In this document: piece after piece, positions 57,083-64,000 of the stretch
Position numbering within the stretch: position 1 is the stretch's first letter
How the letters are laid out: the number at the start of each line of letters is the position of its first letter
Translations under genes and position numbers: made by a program
Assembly (NCBI RefSeq): GCF_006716065.1
Contig: NZ_VFOL01000001.1
Location: 2,418,001 to 2,482,000 of the forward strand
DNA from: Salinispora arenicola
Lineage (GTDB): Bacteria; Actinomycetota; Actinomycetes; Mycobacteriales; Micromonosporaceae
Length of the DNA stretch: 64,000 bases
Direction: 5' to 3'
The notes under the pieces: generated by a model
The model's input: the letters and a program-made list of their open reading frames with translations, nothing else
Told to the model about the DNA's origin: nothing
Databases searched by the model: none

Positions 57083-57328
57083 TCACCGATGGCCCCTCGT
57101 CTCGCCATCGCTGCGCTGCTCCAGCGTCGTCGGCGTGTGGGGCGCGGACTGAGTCGACTCGCGGTGCCACTGTGTGTTCCGCAACCGCTTCGCCTGGTCG
57201 AGCAGCCGCCGCCGTGCCGCTGCCTGCTCAATCGCCTGGTGGTGCTGCCCGATGCCCAGCGCCGTGGAGACGTCGGACCGCCGCAGCAACCACCGTGTGA
57301 GGTAGCGCAGTTCGGACCAGATCGCCAC
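57083..57328 (-). CDS. Small helical protein (first of trio)
   Basis: The 81-residue protein starts MAIWSELRYLTRWLLRRSDVSTALGIGQHHQ and is helical, with a basic central part and a hydrophilic, probably disordered tail. No domain was recognised. AAGGGAGG lies 8 bases before the GTG, the best ribosome-binding site in the trio, and the next gene starts 5 bases after its stop. It appears to be the first gene of a three-gene operon. Confidence 0.65.
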   Translation of the reverse strand: MAIWSELRYLTRWLLRRSDVSTALGIGQHHQAIEQAAARRRLLDQAKRLRNTQWHRESTQSAPHTPTTLEQRSDGETRGHR

Positions 57329-57509
57329 AGGTTCCGCCTCCCTTGTTGTAGTGGGAGGGCGGCGACGGCAGCGCAGGTATAAGCGCTGTGCTCGGGATGA
57401 CACCGCCACCACCCAGCGGACACGGTTAACATGGCGTGTGCTTCCTGTCGTCGTGTCCTGATCGGAACGCTATGAACGGCACGTTGTGTGATGGCACACC
57501 TACGCACCA

Positions 57510-58661
57510 CTATTGGCCGGTGACTCCCATGCGCTCGCACAGGCCCCGCAAATCCGCGGAAGCGAGACCCCGGCGTAGCAGTCCCCGCGCGATCTCTCGC
57601 GCCGCCGTTGATGACCGGGTGTGCTGCGGGCCAACCCGTTCGGCCGTTGACAGCATCCGCACGGCGTCTCGCTCGCGTTCAGCCGCGACCATTGCCCGGG
57701 CCATGTCCAGCCAGAAGTACACCTGACGTACCGCTGGTAGTTCCGCGACGGCGACCCCGCTGGCAGTCAGCAGCGCCTCGTGTGGGCGCCCGGTGTCGAG
57801 CTGGTAGGCCATTCGCCACAACGCCACGTTTCTCGGTCCCCACGCCAGATCCCAGTTGGTTGTCTCCCCGGTGTATGCGGCGATCCGTGCCGCCTCGTCG
57901 AGGTGATCTTCGGCCGCGACCTGGTCCTTCAGCCCAGCGAGGTGATGCGCGCGGGCCAGATGCAAGAAGCCGCGCACCTCCGACGCTGTCTCCGCGTCGC
58001 TGCCCTCCAGGTCCGCCCCGGCCCGATCGCAGTACGCTCGCGCGGCACTGTACGCGCCGGTGTGCGCCGACACCCGGGCCCGGTTCGCCGCCGCGACCCC
58101 CGCTGCAACCGGATCGTCGAGCAGGTTCGCCGCCTCGGTGCACCGCTCGGCGGCCAGCCACGCGTGGGCCGGATAGCCCACGTTCAGCAGAGAACCCATC
58201 GCAACCCCGTACACCGGCACCATCAATCGGTACGCCGCCCGCTGATCGGTCACGTCGTGCAGGGTCGGTAGGAGATCCACCAGCCGACGTAGCGCACCAC
58301 CGTAGTCACAGCGGCCATACAGGTCCCGCACCAACGCCGCTTCCCGGGCCACCCGCTCCACAATGGCAGTCCCGGTCACCGCCGGCCCGTCGAACGGGTG
58401 TGCCATCATCGCCCGCCACACCCGTTCGGCCTCGATGCGCGCGCCTTCGAGCTGTCGGTCCGCGGGCGTGTATGGCTGTCCCGTGAGGTCGAAGACCGAA
58501 CATTCCAGGGCGGCAGCCAAGTCGACCACCATGTACCGATCGGTACGCTGCAACCCACGCTCGATGCGTGACCATGTGGTGTGTGAGATACCCGCCCGAC
58601 TCGCGGAATATCGGATGCTCCAGCCGCGCAGCTCGCGCCGGGCTCGGATGCGGTCGCCCAC
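57510..58661 (-). CDS. XRE-family regulator with helical-repeat sensor domain (second)
   Basis: The 383-residue protein begins with a helix-turn-helix (MGDRIRARRELRGWSIRYSASRAGISHTTWSRIERG) and continues into a long TPR-like helical domain. It is a relative of the regulator at 53872-55065 but clearly diverged. GTG at 58661 starts the HTH. The frame stays open upstream to 58895, but that extension is Arg/Pro-rich and unlikely to be translated. It lies upstream of, and in line with, the trio of small genes, so it may control them. Confidence 0.82.
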   Translation of the reverse strand: MGDRIRARRELRGWSIRYSASRAGISHTTWSRIERGLQRTDRYMVVDLAAALECSVFDLTGQPYTPADRQLEGARIEAERVWRAMMAHPFDGPAVTGTAIVERVAREAALVRDLYGRCDYGGALRRLVDLLPTLHDVTDQRAAYRLMVPVYGVAMGSLLNVGYPAHAWLAAERCTEAANLLDDPVAAGVAAANRARVSAHTGAYSAARAYCDRAGADLEGSDAETASEVRGFLHLARAHHLAGLKDQVAAEDHLDEAARIAAYTGETTNWDLAWGPRNVALWRMAYQLDTGRPHEALLTASGVAVAELPAVRQVYFWLDMARAMVAAERERDAVRMLSTAERVGPQHTRSSTAAREIARGLLRRGLASADLRGLCERMGVTGQ

Positions 58662-59168
58662 GGACGGATCAGCAGGTACGGCTCGGCGAGGCAAGGCAGT
58701 CCCTCGAACAGTGGCTGGTTGCGGCGGGACGATGTCCTGGTCCCACTGTGTGCGCTCATCGGCTGGGCCGTCAACCGACGTCCACTGCGCACGACGGGTG
58801 ACTGCTGAGCTGCCGCAGCTCGACGCCCGTGGCGGGGCAGCCCTCAACCCCAGCTGGAGTCGCATCCCCGCACGACTGAAGCTCACGGCAATCAACCTCG
58901 ATTGCCCGGATCCCTGGAGGCTGGCCGCCTAAACCAGCAGGCCACCGGACTCGATCTTCCCGATCTGGCTGAGCACCCCTTCTGTCGGTCGAGAGTGGAG
59001 CGCCAAGGGCGTCCCACGGGGGTTCTACAGTCAGCGGCGCGTGTCTGGCCCCGAATTCAGGGCACGATGCTCATCCGGTGACGCTTGCTGGTCGAGCGGA
59101 TTCCCGGTTGCCCGCCGCAACCTGGGACACGGCCGTCAGGTTGGCCCCCGCAATCTGGGACACGGCTG
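58662..59168. other. Intergenic region between the XRE regulator and dppF
   Basis: No gene is supported in these 507 bases. The last part holds the 33-bp direct repeat described below. The region around 58920-59100 shows no promoter or operator that I can defend. Confidence 0.4.
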
Positions 59169-59173
59169 TCAGG
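59115..59173. repeat. Two 26-bp direct repeats, 33 bp apart, at the end of dppF
   Basis: Copies at 59115-59140 and 59148-59173 differ at only two positions and share CTGGGACACGG. The right copy includes the dppF stop codon (59169-59171), so the other looks like a duplication of the gene's end into the downstream spacer. Confidence 0.65.
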
Positions 59174-60209
59174 AAGGGGACGCCTGTTCGCGGAGTTCGG
59201 CGAAGTGGCAGGCCGACGGGTGTGGGTCGGCGGCGCGGGGAACGGCGTCCGGGTCCTGGGTGGCACAGATGTCCTGTGCCTTCCAGCACCGGGTGCGGAA
59301 CCGGCAGCCGCTCGGCGGGTTCGCCGGGCTCGGTACGTCGCCGACGAGCCGGATCATGTTCTGGTTGTTCCGCTGTTCCGGGTCGGGCACCGGCACCGCG
59401 GACAGCAGGGCCTGGGTGTACGGGTGGGTGGCCCGCTGGTAGATCTCCTCCTCGGTGCCCATTTCCACGATTCGGCCCAGGTACATCACCGCGACCCGGT
59501 CGCAGATGTGCCGTACCACCGACAGGTCGTGGGCGATGAAGATGTACGAGAGGCCGAGCTCGTCCTGGAGCTGCTCCAGCAGGTTGATCACCTGCGCCTG
59601 GATCGACACGTCCAGCGCGGACACCGGCTCGTCGCAGACGATCACCTCGGGGCGCAGGGCGAGCGCGCGGGCGATGCCGATGCGCTGCCGCTGGCCGCCG
59701 GAGAACTGGTGCGGGTACCGGTTGATGTGCTCGGGGTTGAGCCCGACCATGTCCAGCAGTTCCTGGACCCGCCGCTGCCGGCTGCCCTTGGGCGCTGCCT
59801 CTGGGTGAATCTCGAACGGTTCACCGATGATGTCGCCGACGGTCATCCGCGGGTTCAGCGAGGTGTACGGATCCTGGAGGACCATCTGCATGTTGCGGCG
59901 CAGCCGGCGCAGTTCGGTGCCGCGGGCGGCGAACAGGTCACGGCCTTCCAGGGTCGCTCGTCCGGAGGTCGGCGTCTCCAGTCGCATCAGCAGCCGGGCC
60001 AGGGTGGACTTACCGCAGCCGGACTCGCCGACGATGCCGAGGGTTTCGCCGCGGCGCAGGTCGAAGCTGATCCCGTCCACGGCCCGTACCGCGCCGATCT
60101 GCCGTTGGAAGACGACGCCCCGGGTGATCGGGAAGTGTTTGACCAGGTTCTCGACGGCGAGGATCGGCTCACCGCGTACCTTCTTCGATGGGCTAGCGGG
60201 CGCGGTCAT
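59169..60209 (-). CDS. dppF: Peptide ABC transporter ATP-binding protein DppF
   Basis: The 346-residue ATPase has Walker [10 protein letters not shown], the signature [15 protein letters not shown] and Walker [13 protein letters not shown]. The C-terminal extension has [15 protein letters not shown], as in the oppF of this window, with which it shares long identical stretches. The start ATG at 60209 lies inside the end of dppD (17-base overlap). It is the last gene of the second peptide transporter. Confidence 0.95.
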   Translation of the reverse strand: MTAPASPSKKVRGEPILAVENLVKHFPITRGVVFQRQIGAVRAVDGISFDLRRGETLGIVGESGCGKSTLARLLMRLETPTSGRATLEGRDLFAARGTELRRLRRNMQMVLQDPYTSLNPRMTVGDIIGEPFEIHPEAAPKGSRQRRVQELLDMVGLNPEHINRYPHQFSGGQRQRIGIARALALRPEVIVCDEPVSALDVSIQAQVINLLEQLQDELGLSYIFIAHDLSVVRHICDRVAVMYLGRIVEMGTEEEIYQRATHPYTQALLSAVPVPDPEQRNNQNMIRLVGDVPSPANPPSGCRFRTRCWKAQDICATQDPDAVPRAADPHPSACHFAELREQASPS

Positions 60210-61230
60210 CGCGGACCTCCTGCGCGAAGTGGCACGCGCTGGTTCGGCCGTCGCCGAGGACCAGGTCGTGCGGTACGACGTCCACGCAGACCTGCTGGAC
60301 GTACGGGCACCGGGGGTGGAAGGGGCAGCCGGAGGGAATCCGCATCAGGTTCGGCGGTAGGCCCCGGATGGTCGACAGCTGTTGGCCGTGGACGTCCAGC
60401 CGTGGGATCGACTCCAACAGCCCCTTGGTGTACGGGTGTGCGGGCGACTTGTACAGCGACCGGACGTCGGCGTGTTCGACGATCCGGCCGGCGTACATGA
60501 CGGCGATGCGGTCGGCGACGCCGGCCACCACGCCGAGGTCGTGGGTGATCAGGATCATCGCCATGCGCAGGTCTCGGCGTAGGTCGGCCAGCAGGTCCAT
60601 GATCTGGGCCTGCACGGTCACGTCCAGCGCGGTGGTCGGCTCGTCGGCGATGAGCACCTTCGGGTTCAGTGCCAGCGCCATGGCGATCATGACGCGTTGC
60701 CGCATTCCGCCGGAGAACTGGTGTGGGTAGTCGCCGAGCCGGTTGGCCGCGGCGGGGATCTTCACCAGGTCCATCAGTTCGATCGCGCGGCGACGGGCGT
60801 CGCCGCGGGACATCCCGGCACGTTGGCGGAGCGTCTCACCGATCTGCCAGCCGACCGGGAACGTCGGGTTCAGCGCGGACAGGGCGTCCTGGAAGATCAT
60901 CGCGATCTCCGTGCCGCGTACCTGCCGGCGTTGCTCCTCTGACTGGGCGAGCAGGTCTCGTCCCTGGTAGCGGATCTGTCCGGCGCGGATCACGGCGGGC
61001 GGGGTGTCGAGGATGCCCATGATCGCCTGGGCGGTGACCGATTTGCCGGAGCCGGATTCGCCGAGCACGGCCAGGGTCTCCCCGGCGTCCAGGTGGTAGG
61101 AGACACCGTTGATTACCTTGGCCACGCCCTCCCCGGTGCGGAACTCGACGTGCAGGTCGCGTACCTCGAGTAGGTGGCCGCCCTCCGGGGTGGGGGAGGC
61201 GGGCGTGGGTTGGACGGTGGACTGGGACAC
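60193..61230 (-). CDS. dppD: Peptide ABC transporter ATP-binding protein DppD
   Basis: The 345-residue ATPase has Walker A GESGSGKS, the signature [15 protein letters not shown] and Walker [13 protein letters not shown]. The extension has GCPFHPRCPYVQQVC. GTG at 61230 follows GAAAGG at 8 bases and begins a Pro/Thr-rich tail before LLEVRDLHVEF. An upstream ATG at 61278 is possible but less well placed. It pairs with DppF. Confidence 0.94.
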   Translation of the reverse strand: MSQSTVQPTPASPTPEGGHLLEVRDLHVEFRTGEGVAKVINGVSYHLDAGETLAVLGESGSGKSVTAQAIMGILDTPPAVIRAGQIRYQGRDLLAQSEEQRRQVRGTEIAMIFQDALSALNPTFPVGWQIGETLRQRAGMSRGDARRRAIELMDLVKIPAAANRLGDYPHQFSGGMRQRVMIAMALALNPKVLIADEPTTALDVTVQAQIMDLLADLRRDLRMAMILITHDLGVVAGVADRIAVMYAGRIVEHADVRSLYKSPAHPYTKGLLESIPRLDVHGQQLSTIRGLPPNLMRIPSGCPFHPRCPYVQQVCVDVVPHDLVLGDGRTSACHFAQEVRDDRAR

Positions 61231-61282
61231 GGTGTCGGCCTTTCGCTCGCTGCCACGGGTGTGCCTGCTCCCGCGCATGAGG

Positions 61283-62251
61283 TCACCGGAGTTTCGGGTC
61301 GAAGGCGTCCCGGATCGCGTCGCCGAGCATGATGAACGCCAGCACGGTCAGCGCGAGGAAGGTCGACGGGACGACCAGTGGGGTGGCCGATTCGCGCATG
61401 TGTACCCGACCACTGTTGATGTCGATGCCCCAGGAGATCGTGGGTTCCTTGAGGCCGATGCCGAGGAAGGAGAGCGTCGCCTCGGCCGCGATGAACGACC
61501 CGAGAGCGATGGTCAGTACCACGATGGCGGGGGCGAGCGTGTTGGGCAGGATGTGTCGCCACATGATCCGGCCGTTGCCGGCACCGAGCATCCGGGCGGC
61601 GGCGACGTAGTCCTGCTCCTTCGCCGTGATGACCGACGAGCGGACCACCCGGGCCGTCGTCGTCCAGCCGAGGACCGCCAGGACGAAGATCACCGCCGCG
61701 ATCCGGACCGTCGCGCTGTCGCTGGCGACCCGCTTCAGCAGCACGATCGCGGCGAGTAGCAGGGGGATGCCGAGCACGATGTCGATCACCCGGGAGAGGA
61801 CCGCGTCGACCCACCGGCCGAAGTATCCGGCGAGCATGCCGACGGTGAGCGCGACAAGTCCGGTGAGCAGTGCCGAAAGGGCCCCGACCAGCAGCGAGGC
61901 TCGGGCTCCGTAGACCGCCCGGGCGTAGGTGTCGCAGCCCTGGAAGTCGTACCCGAAGATGGCCCCGCCGGACGGTGCCGCGTGCTGCCGGGCGAGTACG
62001 CAGTCGGCCGGGTCGGCGTTGGTGAACAGCGCCGGAACGGCTGCCATCGCGGTGACCACCAGGACCAGGGTGAGGCTGATCCAGAAGATCGGCTTGCGCC
62101 GTAGGTCACGCCAGGCGTCGCCGGCGAGGCTTCGGGGTCGGCCGGCGCCCACGGAGGTGCCGCCGACCTGGTTCGGTGCGTTCGGCTCGCCGGAGGGCCC
62201 CCGCCGGGCGTTGGGGTCCTCCGATGCCGCCACCGTCTCGAAGTCACTCAT
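61283..62251 (-). CDS. dppC: Peptide ABC transporter permease DppC
   Basis: The 322-residue permease has a hydrophilic N-terminus (MSDFETVAASEDPNARRG), six helices, the EAA loop AAARMLGAGNGRIMWRHILPNTL and the ending IRDAFDPKLR. The periplasmic loop FGYDFQGCDTYARAVYGAR is the DppC type. The ATG overlaps the dppB stop by 8 bases in the arrangement ATGAGTGA. In the first transporter the matching start has been lost or turned into a short ORF. Confidence 0.94.
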   Translation of the reverse strand: MSDFETVAASEDPNARRGPSGEPNAPNQVGGTSVGAGRPRSLAGDAWRDLRRKPIFWISLTLVLVVTAMAAVPALFTNADPADCVLARQHAAPSGGAIFGYDFQGCDTYARAVYGARASLLVGALSALLTGLVALTVGMLAGYFGRWVDAVLSRVIDIVLGIPLLLAAIVLLKRVASDSATVRIAAVIFVLAVLGWTTTARVVRSSVITAKEQDYVAAARMLGAGNGRIMWRHILPNTLAPAIVVLTIALGSFIAAEATLSFLGIGLKEPTISWGIDINSGRVHMRESATPLVVPSTFLALTVLAFIMLGDAIRDAFDPKLR

Positions 62252-63182
62252 AGCGGATCCTCGGGTCGAGTACGGCGTAGAGCACGTCCACCACCAGGTT
62301 GGCGACGAGGTAGACGACGACCAGCACGCTGACGATGCCCACCACCAGCGGACCGTCCTCGGTGCGGATAGCGCGGAAGAGGTTGAAGCCGACTCCGGGG
62401 ATGTTGAACACCCCTTCGGTGATGATCGCGCCGCCCATCAGGTTGCCCAGCTCGACGCCGAGGAAGGTGACCACCGGGATGAGTGAGTTGCGCAGGACGT
62501 GGATGCCGACGATCCGTCGCTTGACCAGGCCCTTCGACCGGGCGGTGCGGACGTAGTCGGCGCGGAGGTTCTCGGCCACCGAGGTCCGGGTCAGCCGTAG
62601 TGCGGTGGCCAGGGAGAGGGAACCGAGCACGATCCCGGGTAGCAGGAGTGCGTAGAAGTCGGGGTCGGAGCCGGCGGTCGGCGGGAAGAGTCGCCACCGG
62701 ACGCCGAGGAGGTACTGCGCGAGAGGCGCCAGCACGATGGTCGGCACAGCGAGCACGATCAGGGTCAGCAGCAGCGTCGAGTTGTCGAAGATGCTGGCCC
62801 GCCGGATTCCGGCGAGTACGCCGGCGGTGACACCGAAGAGCACGGTAACCGTCATCGCGATCAGTGCCAGCTTGATCGTCACCGGCCACGCGGCGGCGAG
62901 GATGTCGCCGATCTGCCGGCCGGTGAGGGATTCGCCGAGATCGCCCTGGAGGAGATTCCGGATGTAGTCGAAGTAGCGAAAGAAGAAGCCGTCGATTCCG
63001 GTCCGGTCCAGGTGGAACTTCTCCGTCAGGTACGCCCGCTGAGCCTCGGTGACCGGGCGTTCGCCGGCGAGCGCCTGGATCGGGTCTCCCTGGCCGGCGA
63101 ACATCAACGCGTAGACGATCAGCGTGGTCCCGAAGAAGGCGAGGACCATCTGGAGTAGTCGTCGCAGAATGAATCGGACCAT
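62244..63182 (-). CDS. dppB: Peptide ABC transporter permease DppB
   Basis: The 312-residue permease starts MVRFILRRLLQMVLAFFGTTLIVY and has six helices. The EAA loop is RTARSKGLVKRRIVGIHVLRNSL and it ends VLYAVLDPRIRYE. It forms the channel with DppC. It lies 88 bases after the binding-protein gene, across a strong hairpin as in the opp operon. Confidence 0.94.
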   Translation of the reverse strand: MVRFILRRLLQMVLAFFGTTLIVYALMFAGQGDPIQALAGERPVTEAQRAYLTEKFHLDRTGIDGFFFRYFDYIRNLLQGDLGESLTGRQIGDILAAAWPVTIKLALIAMTVTVLFGVTAGVLAGIRRASIFDNSTLLLTLIVLAVPTIVLAPLAQYLLGVRWRLFPPTAGSDPDFYALLLPGIVLGSLSLATALRLTRTSVAENLRADYVRTARSKGLVKRRIVGIHVLRNSLIPVVTFLGVELGNLMGGAIITEGVFNIPGVGFNLFRAIRTEDGPLVVGIVSVLVVVYLVANLVVDVLYAVLDPRIRYE

Positions 63183-63220
63183 ACTTGGCAGTCTCTCTGA
63201 AAAAGGGCTAATAGGAGGCG

Positions 63221-63252
63221 GGTCGGGTCACCGTGCTCCCGGTGACCCGACC
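63221..63252 (-). terminator. Hairpin between dppA and dppB
   Basis: A perfect 13-bp stem (63221-63233 with 63240-63252; arm GGTCGGGTCACCG) has a 6-base loop. There is no T-run. It has the same position and probable role as the oppA-oppB hairpin at 35181-35227. Confidence 0.75.
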
Positions 63253-63270
63253 ACGCCGCGTGTTACTGAT

Positions 63271-63999
63271 TTACTGAACAGCCTCGATCTTCAGCAGGTC
63301 GACCCGGTTGAACAGGTCCATCTCCACGTTCGCGACCTGGGTCGAGTGCCCGAAGATGTTCTGGCCGAACCGCAGCGGGATCACCGGCATGTCCTCGGCC
63401 AGCAGATCCTCGGCCTGCTGGTACTTCTCGATCGCCTCCGCGTCGGTGGCTGCCGCCGAGCCCTCGGCGACCAGCTTGTCGAACTCGGGGTTGCGGTAGC
63501 CGTAGAAGTTCGCCGAGCCGGTGCTGCTGTACAGCGGGCCGAGGTAGTTCTCCATGGACGGGTAGTCCATGACCCAACCCATCCGGAACAGGCCGACCGG
63601 CTCCTCCGCCTTGACCTTCGTCAGCAGGTCCGCGAACTTCGGCTCGGCGCTGCCGACGCAGTCCACACCCAGGTTCGCCTTGAGCTGGTTGCAGGTGGCG
63701 TCGACCCAGTCCTTGTGGCCGCCGTCGCCGTTGTACGAGATCTCGATCCGGTCCGGGCCACCCGCGCTCTGGTAGAGCGTCTTGGCCTGCGCCGGGTCGA
63801 AGGTGCCGGCGGCGCCGATGGTGTTCTCGCGGTAACCCGCGACGGCCGGGGAGACGAACGAGCGGGCCGGTGTCTGCGAGTCCTTGAAGATCGCCTTCGT
63901 GATCTCCTCCCGGTCGATCGCCATCGAGATCGCCTTGCGCACGTCCGGGTTGCTGAACTCTTCCTGGTACGTCGGGAAGGACAGGAACTGGAAGGACGA
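63271..63999 (-). CDS. dppA: Peptide ABC transporter substrate-binding protein, C-terminal part (cut by window end)
   Basis: The visible 242 residues are the C-terminal part of a family 5 solute-binding protein: NPDVRKAISMAIDREEITKAIF, MENYLGPLYSSTGSANFYGYRNPEFD and LAEDMPVIPLRFGQNIFGHS. The family signature RKAISMAIDR corresponds to RQAFSLAIDR in the OppA of this window. The signal peptide and first half lie beyond base 64000. It is the first gene of the dpp operon on the minus strand. Confidence 0.92.
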   Translation of the reverse strand, partial: SSFQFLSFPTYQEEFSNPDVRKAISMAIDREEITKAIFKDSQTPARSFVSPAVAGYRENTIGAAGTFDPAQAKTLYQSAGGPDRIEISYNGDGGHKDWVDATCNQLKANLGVDCVGSAEPKFADLLTKVKAEEPVGLFRMGWVMDYPSMENYLGPLYSSTGSANFYGYRNPEFDKLVAEGSAAATDAEAIEKYQQAEDLLAEDMPVIPLRFGQNIFGHSTQVANVEMDLFNRVDLLKIEAVQ

Positions 64000-64000
64000 T

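Noticed and set aside
58662..58895. N-terminal extension of the second XRE regulator
   Set aside because: Open frame but Arg/Pro-rich, and the helix-turn-helix starts at the GTG at 58661.

Overview
This window comes from a high-GC actinobacterium, most likely of the family Micromonosporaceae (Salinispora/Micromonospora-like). The evidence is strong G/C bias at third codon positions, many GTG starts, recurrent leaderless-type promoters, and family-typical gene neighbourhoods. Two long stretches keep a gene order I recall from Mycobacterium tuberculosis and Streptomyces. One is tsaB-rimI-tsaD / groES-groEL1 / bldM region / DUF5319 / guaB / guaB3 / GMC oxidase / guaA. The other is chorismate mutase / pcrA / M23 peptidase / icmB / sucC-sucD / perM / purN-purH.

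Layout. 0-3 kb: end of a uracil-DNA glycosylase, then a tRNA t6A operon (tsaB-rimI-tsaD plus a small gene). 3.1-7.8 kb (minus): a xylose-type ABC transporter operon (xylF-xylG-xylH) ending in a ROK repressor. 7.9-9 kb: a frame-disrupted methyltransferase and decayed DNA. 9-10.7 kb (minus): ybaK and a THUMP-like methyltransferase. 10.8-13.1 kb: groES-groEL1 under two CIRCE elements. 13.1-24.4 kb: sulfite-oxidase-family enzyme, BldM-like regulator, guaB, guaB3, M1 peptidase, GMC oxidase, guaA, PspC protein. 24.5-29.2 kb: two double-Nudix proteins and phosphatidylserine synthase/decarboxylase. 29.3-33.3 kb: a PspC/LiaF-like envelope-stress module with histidine kinase and response regulator. 33.5-39.3 kb: a complete oligopeptide ABC transporter. 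39.4-40 kb: chorismate mutase with an apparent aromatic leader-peptide attenuator. 40.1-52.4 kb: pcrA, two M23 peptidases, icmB, sucCD, perM, purN, purH. 52.4-58.9 kb: a more accessory segment (SDR/ArsR pair, two XRE regulators, a DUF4143 ATPase, three small Cys-containing ORFs). 59.2-64 kb (minus): a second peptide ABC transporter, cut by the window edge.

The best candidate for an undescribed system is the minus-strand leader of chorismate mutase (39825-39979). A well-formed promoter (-35 TTGCGC, 17 bp, -10 CATAAT) should start a leaderless message. That message encodes a 21-residue peptide with five consecutive aromatic codons (Tyr-Tyr-Phe-Tyr-Tyr), followed by a perfect 18-bp intrinsic terminator just upstream of the gene that commits chorismate to Phe/Tyr. 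This has the logic of a pheA-type attenuator. Other notable points are four DNA repeats at an exact 23-bp period upstream of the DUF4143 ATPase, strong hairpins at matching places in both peptide-transporter operons and between groES and groEL, and repeated TAGGCT-N6-8-start leaderless promoters.

No tRNA, rRNA, CRISPR array, insertion sequence or phage gene was recognised.
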